Shown here in pieces: positions 39,299-52,000 of a stretch of 64,000 bases of DNA. The position numbers and the translations under genes were made by a program. This DNA comes from Tyto alba (lineage: Eukaryota; Chordata; Aves; Strigiformes; Tytonidae): assembly GCF_018691265.1 (NCBI RefSeq), contig NW_024881322.1:12859489-12923488 (forward strand), given 5' to 3'. Under the pieces are notes generated by a model that saw only the letters and a list, made by a program, of their open reading frames with translations, was not told the DNA's origin and ran no database searches. Position 1 is the stretch's first letter; each line of letters opens with the position of its first letter.

Positions 39299-40014
39299 TT
39301 TGGACCACGCCACGCGAGCCAAACCTGCTCCTGCAGTCAGGAGGAGCCGCTGTTTTCCTCGGCTACCGGGAGCCCCCAGAGGTACAGACCGGGCATCCCT
39401 GCAGCAGGATGCACGCTGCAGGGCTGACAGCACCAACAACCAACCATCACTTCCCAGCAGTATTCCGAAGTATCTTTCAGGCAGGCAGCGTGGTCAGGCA
39501 GCCTGCTTCTACTCAGAGATGAGCTATTTCGAGGACCGCTGCTCCTACAAACACTTGTTAAAAATTATATTCATGGAAGACTGATCACTTTGAACCATCT
39601 CGGCAAACTAGCATGCACAGTACAGATGATGGTTATTGATATGGAAAGTATCAGAGCAGCTGGAGAACAAGTTAAATTTATCCATACTCGCATACTGCTT
39701 TAGAGGATCACAACTTACATGCCAAAATGACCAGACAGGCATTACTTGAAAGAAGAAAAATACTTAATTGAAAACTTTTACAAAGCAAACTTCCCTACTT
39801 GTTATATTCTCACGCCAGCTTTTCAGCTCACCATGTGTCTGTTTCACAGGGTGTGATCCCCTGAAAATCTGAAGGTCTCCACTGGCTTCTCACAGTTCCA
39901 TGTCCTTGAAGAGGCATTTCAGCCTGGAAATGTCTCAGCTAAGGATGTCTCAAACAGGAATAAGAATAAAACTGGTGGTTCCTTTCAAAAGAAAAATCAT
40001 ACCAAAAGAAGTTC

Positions 40015-43000
40015 CAAAGTTATACAGTAAATAAACTTTATTTCATCTCAGCTCTTGTCCGATTAGTGCTGTCAACAGTCACAGATCAGCATATGATACA
40101 GTAATGTATTAACTATTTACAATTTACAGTAACATACTTTTTCTCCAGAAAATATAAGTACAAAAGCTAGGAGTAAACAAATGAGGTACTGCAATTTGGA
40201 TTTCTTGTAGGCAAAAGCATATAGAAGTGACCTTTAGCAAACAATCCTAAGATCAAATCGGGAGAGAGTAGTCATCAAGAGTGCCTAGTTCATCAGGAAA
40301 ATCACCTCAACCGCTACCCATCCAAAAATGTATTGCACAATTCATTCAAAAAATAAAAAAATAAATAGATGAAACAAACCATTTATTTCAACTCTTAAAA
40401 AACACCCAGTAAAGCCTGTATAGAGATACAGTAGTGGGCAATTCCTTCCTATGATAAAGTCGTTTCTCTCCAGAAGACAGTGTTCAATAGAAGAGAAAAG
40501 AGACTCATCACCAGATAACCCCTGATTAGTGTTTCTTGTCAAGGCAGTTTTAACTATATTCATGGTCCGAAGGTGGTGCTGAGTTTTGGTTCTTGCTGTT
40601 CTGTTTGTGATCACGAATAATAGCTTTTCTTCTTGTCCCTCCTCAAGGGACAACAGAGATACGAGCATATTTCTAAGCAGAAGTGTCATGAGACATTCTC
40701 GTCACCATTTCTTCAAGATGGTCGTAGCCATGACTAAAGGAATGAAAAGTTAGAACAAATGAACAAATGTTACATTATTGGGAGCAACTTAGAAGCACTT
40801 AATATTAAAATAATACTGACATTATTGTTTATTGATAGGAATAGGAGATGGAAGGATTTCAGAGAAATCATATTGCCAAATCATTAACTGATTTCGAGCA
40901 ACTAATTCCATTCCAGCATCTGCAAAACAGTTGAGAAACTATGATGAAAACAAAACAACCCCTGTTGCTACAGTGAGGAATCTCACTGGAAACAGTCTAC
41001 CACACTGTTGCATCTTAATCCAATGAACTCACAAAAATACCTGAGATAAAGTAAGGAACTACAATCCAATAGTGAGGTCTGAAGAGTTTCCATATGTATT
41101 ATTTTAAGTTATGAAAGTGTAACAGGTAATTGCCGACATTGAGGTCAGAATCAAGCCCTCCTGTGATGTGCTCCAAATGCAGCTGAGAACACCTGAACTT
41201 ACTACACCAGCATTACAGACAGCATGATGAGATTTTAAGTTTCAAAGGTGCTTTTCGCAACAGGGTTGTAAATAGCTCTGCTCTATCATTACTAACAAAT
41301 CAATTATTTTCAACAAAGGGCTAGAAAAAAAGAGTTGCTGATTTAGTCACAAAGTGCTCAAGGCTAGGAGGCAAACAGTCCAAACTCTATTGCATTTTAA
41401 GTGCAATAAAGTGCATCCGCTATTGTATTCAAAGATTTAAAAGAACACAAAATAAAGTAGAAACCATGACTGCTAAGGTGAATAGCTTTTTCCCTTTGAA
41501 ACAGATAAGATTTTGTGTTGACGGCTACATCTGCGTGACTGCAAGAGGGGAAGATAGCCTGTCAACTGCGTTGTGATGGCTGGCAATGGAAACAGCCTAA
41601 ATTAATCCATTTTGCTCCGGCAGTGGCGCAGGCCAGCCACTGCATTTCAGCCCACTAACAGCAATTGCTTCATATGCACTGAATTCCTGGCAACTGCACA
41701 AAGCTTCTCAGTTGCAAAGGAGGAAAAGGGAAGTTGAGCTGACCATATCCTACGGAATTAATCTGAAGAGTTTATTAAATATCACACATCACTAATGACT
41801 CAAATGATAATCTTATCGGGCAGCGCAGAAAGTTTTAGCTGTGTGCTTCCATATCCTACTCCTCTCTCCACCACTACCGTTTGCGCACTGCTGGTTTAGC
41901 TTGGCTAGTCTGATGCAACCTGCATCTTTAGGCCTAAATCAGCTGTTGCTTTTCTGCAACATTCCAATTAGTGGTGAAGATTCATTATCAAAGTAGCTCA
42001 ATAAAACCTGGAAGAGGGCACAATAAACTGAGAGCATAAAGCTTCCCAAATTGTTCTTCCTAATCTTTTTGCTTTAGTTTCTCTTGATATCAAGCCAAAG
42101 CTCTGATTCAGAAAGGTACTAATGTTTAAATGCAACCATATCCTAATTCCTCTACAGAGAATACTTCATCAACCTTTTTTAATGTAATCCATTCTTGTAT
42201 TTATAAGATTAAATGCTTCATTTCAAGCAGTACAGTATAAGTCTCCCATAAATCTGACTTATTTCCCTATTCAAAAAAGGAGCTCAGAAAGCAAAGACAG
42301 AACAAAGCCAAGTTCAATAAAATTCAGGATTACTTATTAATTGATTTAACATCTGATTTGTTTGTTTCTGCAGTTGAGATTTCTGTAGCTCAATCAACAT
42401 TTCAAGTTATGCTTATAACTCAAAAGGATTGGTTTTGAACTAATATTTACCATTTTCAAACTTGGCCTTGTAAGACAAAACATGATTAAGAGTAGAACAA
42501 AGTAGATCATACATTTGAATTTTTTTTAATGAACAAAAGCAGGCAAGAGCAAAAAGCAGAAGAATGATTCATCTCATACTACAGGTTTCATCTTTAAATA
42601 AAACAAATATGTATTAGGCTTCACTCACCCACATGCTAAGCAAGCACAGACTGATGGGATATTCAGAAGATACCACCACGAGGTGAGGCAAACTACAAAG
42701 CCAGGAAGAAAACAGTGTATTGGACTACTTTGTTATTAGTATAGATAAGAACTTTGTGCACATCTACTGTTTACAGACAAGATTGCTGCAATTAGATCAA
42801 AACTGTGTAGTAAAAGCTAGATTAGTGAAGGAGATACATTGATCTAGCATACGTTTATTGACTAAGGACTTTGTTAAAAGTTTTCAGAAACCTGTTAAAT
42901 ATATGCGCATTAGCAGGGTAAATAATTACTCACAGACGCTTAGTACTACACAAACTTATTCTCTTCCAGTAGCACTGTTAATTAACAATTTATACATTAT

Positions 43001-46000
43001 AACAAGTTATAGATGTTTCGGCCATAAACTAACATACAGAAACAACCAAGTTTTATGTTAAAAATGCACATTTATGTTGTAGTTCAGAACTTCATTGCTG
43101 ATAAGATCTAAATACTGGATGTTTTCAAATACCAGCACCACTCCAATATTAGGTGTGGAGAAGCACTACTGCCCTGTTAGTAAATGTCAATAAATAAAAT
43201 ACAAAAAGCCAAGCATATTTCTTCATAGAATAATTTATGAAGACCCTTCAACTTTTTAATCCTAAACAGAATTACGGAAGACTTGCCCCCCAAAATAATT
43301 TGTGCTTCAGTAAATAAATCTAGTAACTTTGCAAGTGAAGAAAAAAATTATTACATCCTCCATAATATACCCTAATATTTGAGTTTCCATTAGATGTCTA
43401 ATTTAATCTCTGTGGATTTGGAAAGGAGACAATTCATAGGCTAGATGTGAGCCAAGAAAGGACTGCTATGTGAAACCCAAGTAGCTTTTAATCAGGACAT
43501 GAAACTCTTTGAACGATAATATCCTTAACAATGAAAGCACTTGAAGCCTGCAAAAAACCTAACTGTATGTTGTAGCCAAAATTTAATACCAAGGACCAAA
43601 ACCTGTTGGATGACTTTGAGTTAAAGTTTTAATTAGTATCAGAAGTTGTGAATATCTGTTTTAGGAAGACCAAGTTTCACATATGAAAAGCTGAAGGGAC
43701 TGCAAAATGAGGTCCCTCCCCTCTAACCTCTCTTTTGGCCAACAGAGAACTCAAAATCTTTCGTAAATATTACTCTAGTTTGCCAAAACAAGCAAACAAT
43801 AAAAAGTGCCATCTTTCTACCTGAAGGTCAGAGAAAGAGAACATTAAGAGAAAATCATGTTTGGGATGCACGATACCTGTTGGATCTGCAGTATTGTCAG
43901 CATTTATATCATTCTAAAAATATTTTAAATATTTAAGATTGCAAGACACTCTCAAATCCACTAAGTGTACAGAAAAATGTTGAAGTATTTAACACTTCCC
44001 TCAAATTTGATACTTCAAGCAGATAAAATGGTAGAAATTTTTTTAAATTTTATTACAATAGATCAAGAGGACTTTAATGTAACTTCTTCAATTGAAATGT
44101 AAAAATGTTCAAATTTTATTCTGTTTCTGAAAGTGTTAAATAAATATATATGCAAGGCCAGCAAGACAAAGAATACAGTTCTTCCTCTCACTTATTTCCT
44201 AAATATCTTACTAAACTGACCCACAAAAGAGAGGGATCACAGTGTTGACTCCAGATACAATGTAGAGAAAAGTATTACTGGAGTTTTTATCTTAATAAAA
44301 AATAGCTCTAATATATATAATACTAAAATTAATACCCAAGAAATTTTTATGCTCATAGATTCTTCTTCTATTTTGGGTCTGCTTCTCAAACCCAAATTCA
44401 CCATTCTGCTAAACAGATCAGCTGTTAACGACCAAGCAACTGTCCTATAACAAGAAGTATATTAAAACTGAGAAAAAAACAACCAAACAAAACCAAAGTT
44501 AAGTGTTTAAGACACTTATTTTTGACCTGTCCTGACTCAAGAGTGATCTTGACATATTTTGATGTTTTTTCAGCACAAAAATAAAGCAGTCTCCTAAAAA
44601 AAAAAAAAAAACAGCAAACAAACAAGCAAGCAAATAAAAAAGCCCCAATCTTATTTTATTAGGATACTCAAGATAAAAACGCACATATACCACTTCAAAC
44701 ACACATATCTCAGTGACTGAGCTAATCAGTTTTCTGTTCTACAAGCAAAATGGCTTTCAGTTTTGCTGGAAGTGTTATCCCAGGACTGAAAAATCTCTCT
44801 TGACATACTTTTCATGAAAACTGGTATGACTCCATAGAAACTTCTGAATTTAAGAAACATGAATTTTCTGTCAGATTATTTTTTTGATTACAAAATCCAC
44901 CTAGAGAATAGTAGTGATGACTGAAATTGCTTTGTTCTGTTGTACTCACAGTGATCAGAAATATGGCTTAATTGATGATGAGAAATATTAAGAAATTATG
45001 CTTGCTTCCCCTGCCCCTCTCCCCCCCGACTTTCACTACAAACTCAAACCTGCAGCTGTAGTTTGACATTCCATTGAAGAAGAGGGAAGGAAGAAGAAAG
45101 GGAGTTTTCCTTGAATGTGGACACAGGGGAAAAAAAAGACTTAAAAGAAAGTTTCTAATTCCTTATCCTTGCAACCTAATTCTCCTGCATAAACTTGGTT
45201 TACTTATTTAACTTACCAATGGTCGAGCATCTTCTCGTTCTAGTATCTTCTGAGTCTGATCTGCTGGGAACTTCAGCACTGTTGTTATAACCTTAGCCAT
45301 TGTCTAAAAAGAAAGAGGTCATCTGTAAAGTAATTTCATATGCACTAAAATGCTTTGTAATACTTTAAAATACATTTCATATAAGAACACTGGATGCTAT
45401 TTTTAGTACTATCAATGGAAAACACAGTGAAATGAGCAAGATATAACTACTTGTTTCACATCATATATGCATGACATTATGTGAACGATATGAAAACCAT
45501 GAAGAATCCACATTTCACATTGTCACAAACTGCAGCTACTGTAATTTGATGTGAGCTCTATGGTATTTATGCTCAAATAACCGAAGTCCACTGTTAAGAG
45601 AGCATACTGTTACAAATACCGCTCCTACCACTTTTGATCTTAACATGGCTTTCTGAAAAGCACATTTCAGGCCCATGGCACTTGAGGGACTCCTTATGGA
45701 TTCAACTATATTCACATCATCCAAATATCTTGTAAAGAAATGAAACATTGAAAAAGCAGACCCAAATGTCAGATGTGGAACCCCAGTTGTGTAAATATTT
45801 TTAGCATGTGTACAGTAACCCCGTATTTAAATAGCAAATCATTTAGACATCTTCAGATGAAAGATGCCAGAATATCAAAGCTTGGTGAAAAACAGGCAAT
45901 GATCGTTTCCATTTTATAAACAGATGAGTGGGAAGAAAAAACTCCAAAAGGCACAAAACAACGTTCAGGTGACTTTTCCAAGAAAGGTCAAACTAAGAGC

Positions 46001-49000
46001 TGCAGTGCAGCTCAAACAGAAGGTGACTGCTGCAAAAGCAGTAAGTGCTGCTCTTAAAGAATGTGAGTGAGATAAGATTGCTGCTCTGAATGTCTACTGT
46101 TTATTACCAGTCTCACGTGTGGAATGAAGAGGGAGGCTGTAGCAACAAAGCAGTTGCAGAAGAAAAATGAGTGCAGAGGAAAATGAGAGATAGAGCCCTA
46201 ATTTGCAACCATTGTTTCAGTATATAACTTAACTGGGGATAAAACTGACAAGAACGCAAAACAAACCAAGCCCTGTTGAACCCCTTCAGCTCAAAAAGCT
46301 TAATTTTAACATATAGTTAACATTTTAACATTATAGTTCCCATAATTAAGAAGCGCCTCTACTGCAGATCCCAGATACACAAAGAAATGTGCTCAGTGCC
46401 ATAAACTAACATAATACTTTTGTATTTCTTTTGTCAAAATCATCATCACAATTATTTAGGACTAAAATATTGGCAAGCATTGAGCTTACAATGTATTCAA
46501 ACTCTTTGAACAGATCTATGAAGAAAGCCGTCTCCTAACAATTTTCTACTGGACACAATGGCTTGCAAATATTAAAGAAAAATCTACAAACACTGCAAAT
46601 ACTCCATGAAAGCACAGACACTCATGTGCCAACTTTAATAGGGGCTATCTAAAACTTATTTCCTGAAAACACTCATTTTGTAATTTAGCATTAGCAATGG
46701 CTTGAAATCATCTCCAAGTTTCTGAGGCCACTAGGGAGATTTTGAAACAGAATAATTCAATGTTGTTCATAGTTGCATAATTATGAAACAAAGTTACAAG
46801 GATTGCAGAACTTAGGATAGTATGTTTAATACAGGCTTACCTTATCACTCTAACAGTCTATTGCACTATAAGAAAACACCAATAACTTTAAGTATGTAAC
46901 TATGCACACATAAGTTCCTGCATTTCCATCTCTATATCTACCAGTAAAAAGACCCTGAACATTCTCACACAATAGCTAGTTCTGCTACAAGAGATGACAG
47001 TTTGTATTCCCATTTCCTTTCATGAAGTCGATGTATTTAAATATATCATCTCTGAAAATAATACATTTACAATTATACCGATCAGTCCCCTCAGCAATTA
47101 AAGAGCTGCTGCTCAAAGGCAGAACCTTGAAAAAAAAACAAACAAAAAAAAAACCACCAAAGTTTTACCCTTTGTTTTATACCCCTTGTTTTTCAGCAAT
47201 GCACAAGAGCCCATCGAGGTGCCAGAAGAAGTTCTGCATAACTTTAGTATCTCCAAAACATATGTATTCCATTACATTCTTCCACGTACCTAGTTGATAT
47301 CAACACACACATTTATTACAGACATACAAAACTCTGACCGATTTTCCGGCCTCAGAACAGACTCCAAACAGCAGAATGAATTTACGAGTAGAACATCTAG
47401 GATTTCTGCAGGACTTAAGATTTAGTGTGCAGTACAGCTGGACAGTGCATCTGTTCACGTGTCCGTACAAAATAGTATTTTGTTTGACCTAGTGGTTTAT
47501 GCCACATATTTCCAGGTTCTGATACTCGGAACAAGGTGCGTGCTTAGAAAAAGCTGGCAATCTCACTTCTTAGAACCTGCCAAGGATAATGCAAAAAAAT
47601 AAAGTTGGACAGGAGGTCAAGACAGTAAAATCCCCCAGCGAAGACATGTGCAGTTTACAAAGAATGTGACAGGTTACAGGTTACGTGTAATGACTGTAAT
47701 TCCTGACCCTTAGATACTGAGCCACTATCAAACTCCAACGTTTCTCAAGTCTCCAGCACCGTAACACAACTGATACATTCATTAATCTCTCTACTTAATA
47801 GGATTTCAGCATCATTTACAAGGCTGCATAAATGGTAATCCATCCTAGATAGTTTGTACAGATTCCCTTGAACTCCTTTCAATAAAAAGGAAATAAAGTC
47901 TATAGAGAACATCAATTCCACTGCCGAACCACCTTTGAGACATGGCATATGTATTTGCAGTATAAAAGGAGACCCTGGCACAGAGAAAGGCCACCAGAAT
48001 GATCTCACAAGAGAAAATTAGAAAAAAATTGTTTTGTCTGGTTCAGGAAAACAAAAGCTGAGAGAAATGTATGTCTGTACCAAGGAGATAAATCTCACTA
48101 CAGATCTTTTAAACTCAAGGACTGTGTTGGGGAAAAAAAAGCATATGTTAATACTTCACTACCACACTTTGTGTATTAAAAGATTTTATCAATCACATTG
48201 TCACTGCTCATGGTTTTCCAGTCCATGTAGCAGGACGGAACCAGTTTTCAAAACAAAGTTGAGTAAATTTAAGATTATATGATACAATCCCTATGAAAGC
48301 GGATGCTAAGCTCAGCATCTTCCATCAACACATCTAATGGCTGAAAGAAAACCAGCAGATGAAGTCAGCTTGAAAGTACTTTTTGAAGCAAAATGAAGAG
48401 ATTAAAGTATCTTCATATTTAAATTACTAAAAATGCTATCCTTCATTCTATTAGTATGTGCCAGTGCCTCTACAATCTTGATCAACTAATAATAGAGAAC
48501 TAGACAATACCAGTACTTCTTCCCTTCTTGCAATACATCAGAACATTTACCCTCACTTAAAAATTGCTAAAATGTAACCAAATTAGTATGAACACAAAAT
48601 AGAGAGGAATACAATTACATTCCATTTAAAAAACTCTTGTCATTTTCCCTTTCCCTATATACATCTAACTTCCCAAAGCCAAAAATTGTGGTGTTTTGAA
48701 AATTATTTCTGCTGGTTGTTTGTTTAAATATACTTCCCATTTCAATCCTATCAACTTTCAAACAATGCTTTCTCAAGTTATGGTAGGAACCAGATGTCTA
48801 TCTTTTCCAGTTTATTTTTTTCTCCTCCCAATAGTAATCTTTTTTTTAGGAGCCTGTGTGCAGGCAATGCTGTAGTGGCATCTTCTGGTTAACTACAATG
48901 TAATCTCCAGGGGAAATAAATACATATATATCTGCAAACGCATATACACATAGATTTACTGTATACATTCATAAAGCTTTTAATCAAAGCAATTGAAAGA

Positions 49001-52000
49001 CAGACAGAAGGAAGACCTAAAGCCAATTTACTACAGAACTGATTGTTGTTTGTTGCTGTTATTGAAGAAATCAACTGCAAATTTTAGTACATCACTGTTA
49101 AAAAGGAAAAAAAACCTCACAATTTTATAATCCAGAGTTTTGAAGCATGTAGAGTAATGTTTTGAAGATAAGTAAGAAATAGCCTTAATGAGTGAAAAAG
49201 AAGTTTCAAATTAGGTTTTTTTAAATACAAATTTGCTACATGCATCAGCTATCTGCAAGTCATCTGCAGCTGTCTCAAAACTTGAAGCTGAAATATTGCT
49301 GATGTTTTTTAGCATTTTCACTTGTCTAAATCCCTCACAATTCAAAACCATAAAATCCAGTAATGTACGTATTCTTCTTTTATGATTTCAGTTGTTTGTT
49401 ATTAAAGTAAGAGAGTTGTCCAATGAGCCACAGGCTTGTGACCAGAAGGTAACTAGTGATTCTGCGTCTTTCTGATCAGGGATTTGTATTTTTAATAAAA
49501 AAGGAATTAATATCTAAGTGAAAAATGGGATAAAAAGACAGTGAAAGAGGAATCCCATAAAGACAAGATGTCCTGCACAGACCAAGTTTTATTCTGCACA
49601 GAACACAATGAGAACAAAGCTAATTAACATAGAAACCTACATAAAACCTCTTTGCTTAATAGTAGTCCAAGTTGAAAGCAGGACAACAAAGAATGGAAGA
49701 ACTCCAGGGAAGAGAAAAATAAAAACAAACAGAAAAAAAATTAATCCACATAGCACTTATCATCCAAGAAAAATGTTTGTGGTATGACATACCTCTTCTG
49801 AACCTGGTCAATCTCAAAGCATCAGTATTGCTATAAACTAGTAAAATTCCAACTTAGGAATGATTTCAGAAGCTGGCAGCATACAAGAAGCCTACTGGGC
49901 AGTTTTTCACTACTTCTAAGGGTAAATTAATACTATCTAGAGAAGGTATACAGATGTGGGAGTCCTATAAATCATCTTAAGCAACAATTAAAGAGATACT
50001 CCACCATCTTAAGAGCTACTAACAAACTATTATTTAATCCCACTATTACTTATACTATTTGTGTCAAGATGACATCAAAAGAACACTTTTCCTAATATTG
50101 TGCATAACAGCTTTCACAGTACATCAAGCTTGACTGACAAGAGGACTTGTGTTAATAAAACTGTACTTGCCTACAAAGGTTTTTGTCTTCATAGGTACAT
50201 TGGTGAGAGATGTGACAACCCTCACTACCCCACCAGTCATCTTTGCCTGCTGACAAAGTTATTAAGGTATGGAACATGTCACTTTGCAAAGAAAAAAAAG
50301 TGAAAGCCTATCGAACCCTGTGTCAGTAATAAACAGCATGTAATGAATCACAAACACATGGTACTTCACATCTATACAACCAGGATATTACACTGTATTC
50401 TAACATAAATCACATGTCACCATATACAACTTCCCTACCTTTGTCTCACGACCCATCATATATTCAAAGAGCACTTTCCTCAAGTATTCAAACTCAGTAG
50501 GCTCCCCAAAGAGGGAAACATCAGCATGGTGAAGGTTTCCATCTGTGTAAACAAAAATAAGAGAATATTTATACTGAGAGTCAATCATATGAATCCAAGT
50601 TTCACCAATGGCATGAACCTGACCAAGAACAAACGCCGGATTCTGCACGTGGGACAGATTAACAGCAGGCACCAGCCTAAACGGGGAGAGGAGTGGCGGG
50701 GGAGCAGCCCTGCAGAAAGGGGCCTGGGGGTGCTGGCTGACAGGAGGCTCAGCAGGAGTCAGCGGTTGTGCCCCGGCAGCCAAGAGGGCAAACCCCATCC
50801 TGGGGTGCATCCAACCCAGCACGGCCAGCCGGGCAGGAGAGGGGATTGTCCCGCTGGATTTAGCGCTGGTGCGGCCTCACCCTGAGTGCTGGGTGCGGTT
50901 CTGGGCCCCGGCACCTAAAAAAGGGCGGGAAGGTGCTCGAGCGCGTCCCGAGGAGGGCACCGAAGGCGGTGAAGGGGCTGGCAGGCACGTCCTCGGCGGA
51001 GCGGCGGAGGGCTCGGGGTTTGTCTAGTTTGGAGAGAAGGAGGCCGAGGGGCGAGCTCGCTGCTCCCCACAGCTCCCTGAGGAGGGGCCGTGGGGAGGGA
51101 GGTGCTGAGCTCTTCTCCCTGGGACCCGGTGCCAGGACACTGGGAATGGCTCAGGGCCGCGTCCCTCGGGGAGGCTCTGACTCGAGGTCAGGAAACATTT
51201 CTTTCCCGAGGGGGTGGTCAGACCCTGGAGCAGGCTTCCTGGAGAGGCGGTCGCTGCCCCGGGCCTGTCAGTGTTTGCGAGGCCTTTGGACAAAGCCCTT
51301 AATACCTTACCAGTGAGTGAACTGGTCAGGCAGTTGGACTAAATGGTCGCTGCAGGTCCCTTCCAGCTGAACTATGCTGTGCTATGCTATGCTTCTTCCT
51401 ACCTGCTCCTTGCCCCAGCAGTACCTGCTGAGGAAATCCCTGATGACATTTCTCCCCAACCCTGCACCAGAAGCCATGTCCCAGCCTGGGCATTGGCTCT
51501 GGCACGCTGTGGGAAGGAGGCAGGGACATTCTGAGGGGGGTGAGAGCTGTGGATGGTCTCAAGATGACTGGACAATCTGCACAAATTTGCAAAAAGCAAG
51601 TGTAAAGTGCTGTTTTTGAAAGTCTTCTGTGTTCATCCAATTTCACTGAGTTTCCCCAGGATGGCAAAAAAAAATCTCTGACACTAGCGAGGCTCAGGGA
51701 TCAAGCCCTCAGTCTGAAGCAGGATATGAATGCAACCAAATAGTTGCAAATCTTTTGGACATGAGCAATACCCATTCATTTCCCATAGATGTTTTGTTTT
51801 GTTTTTTTCTCCTTGTACTCATCTTTAGAAATGCCTCAGCTGTTTCCCTTGGAAAAACGTACTAAAACACAAGAGCCTGAGAACACCAGCACTCCCTCAG
51901 AGCTGAGATCCATCTGGCCCCACGCTCGCTCTCCAAAGTGGCCGACCATCGGTGTCTGAAGGAGAGCGTGTGAGCAGTGCAGATCCACTTCTGCCAGGGT

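Larger units (their letters stand above)
24161..40015. other. Spacer between GOLGA4 3' end and ITGA9 5' end
   Basis: About 16 kb with no supported protein-coding gene on either strand. It contains the upstream part of the ITGA9 CpG island, an A-rich block (24811-24897), a second CpG-rich block (25240-25660), poly-A/T runs, the solo LTR (28727-29327) and an 18-bp tandem repeat (39251-39298). The part from 29.3 to 39.2 kb is otherwise plain AT-rich sequence. Short open frames in it show no recognisable similarity. Confidence 0.8.

Noticed and set aside
40342..40689. 115-codon minus-strand frame
   Set aside because: It lies inside the GOLGA4 3'UTR after the SWLRPS stop and has no recognisable features.
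50526..51316. Plus-strand frames of 119 and 127 codons as a possible gene in the GOLGA4 intron
   Set aside because: They are fragments of the CR1 reverse-transcriptase reading frame, broken by frameshifts, in a 5'-truncated element.
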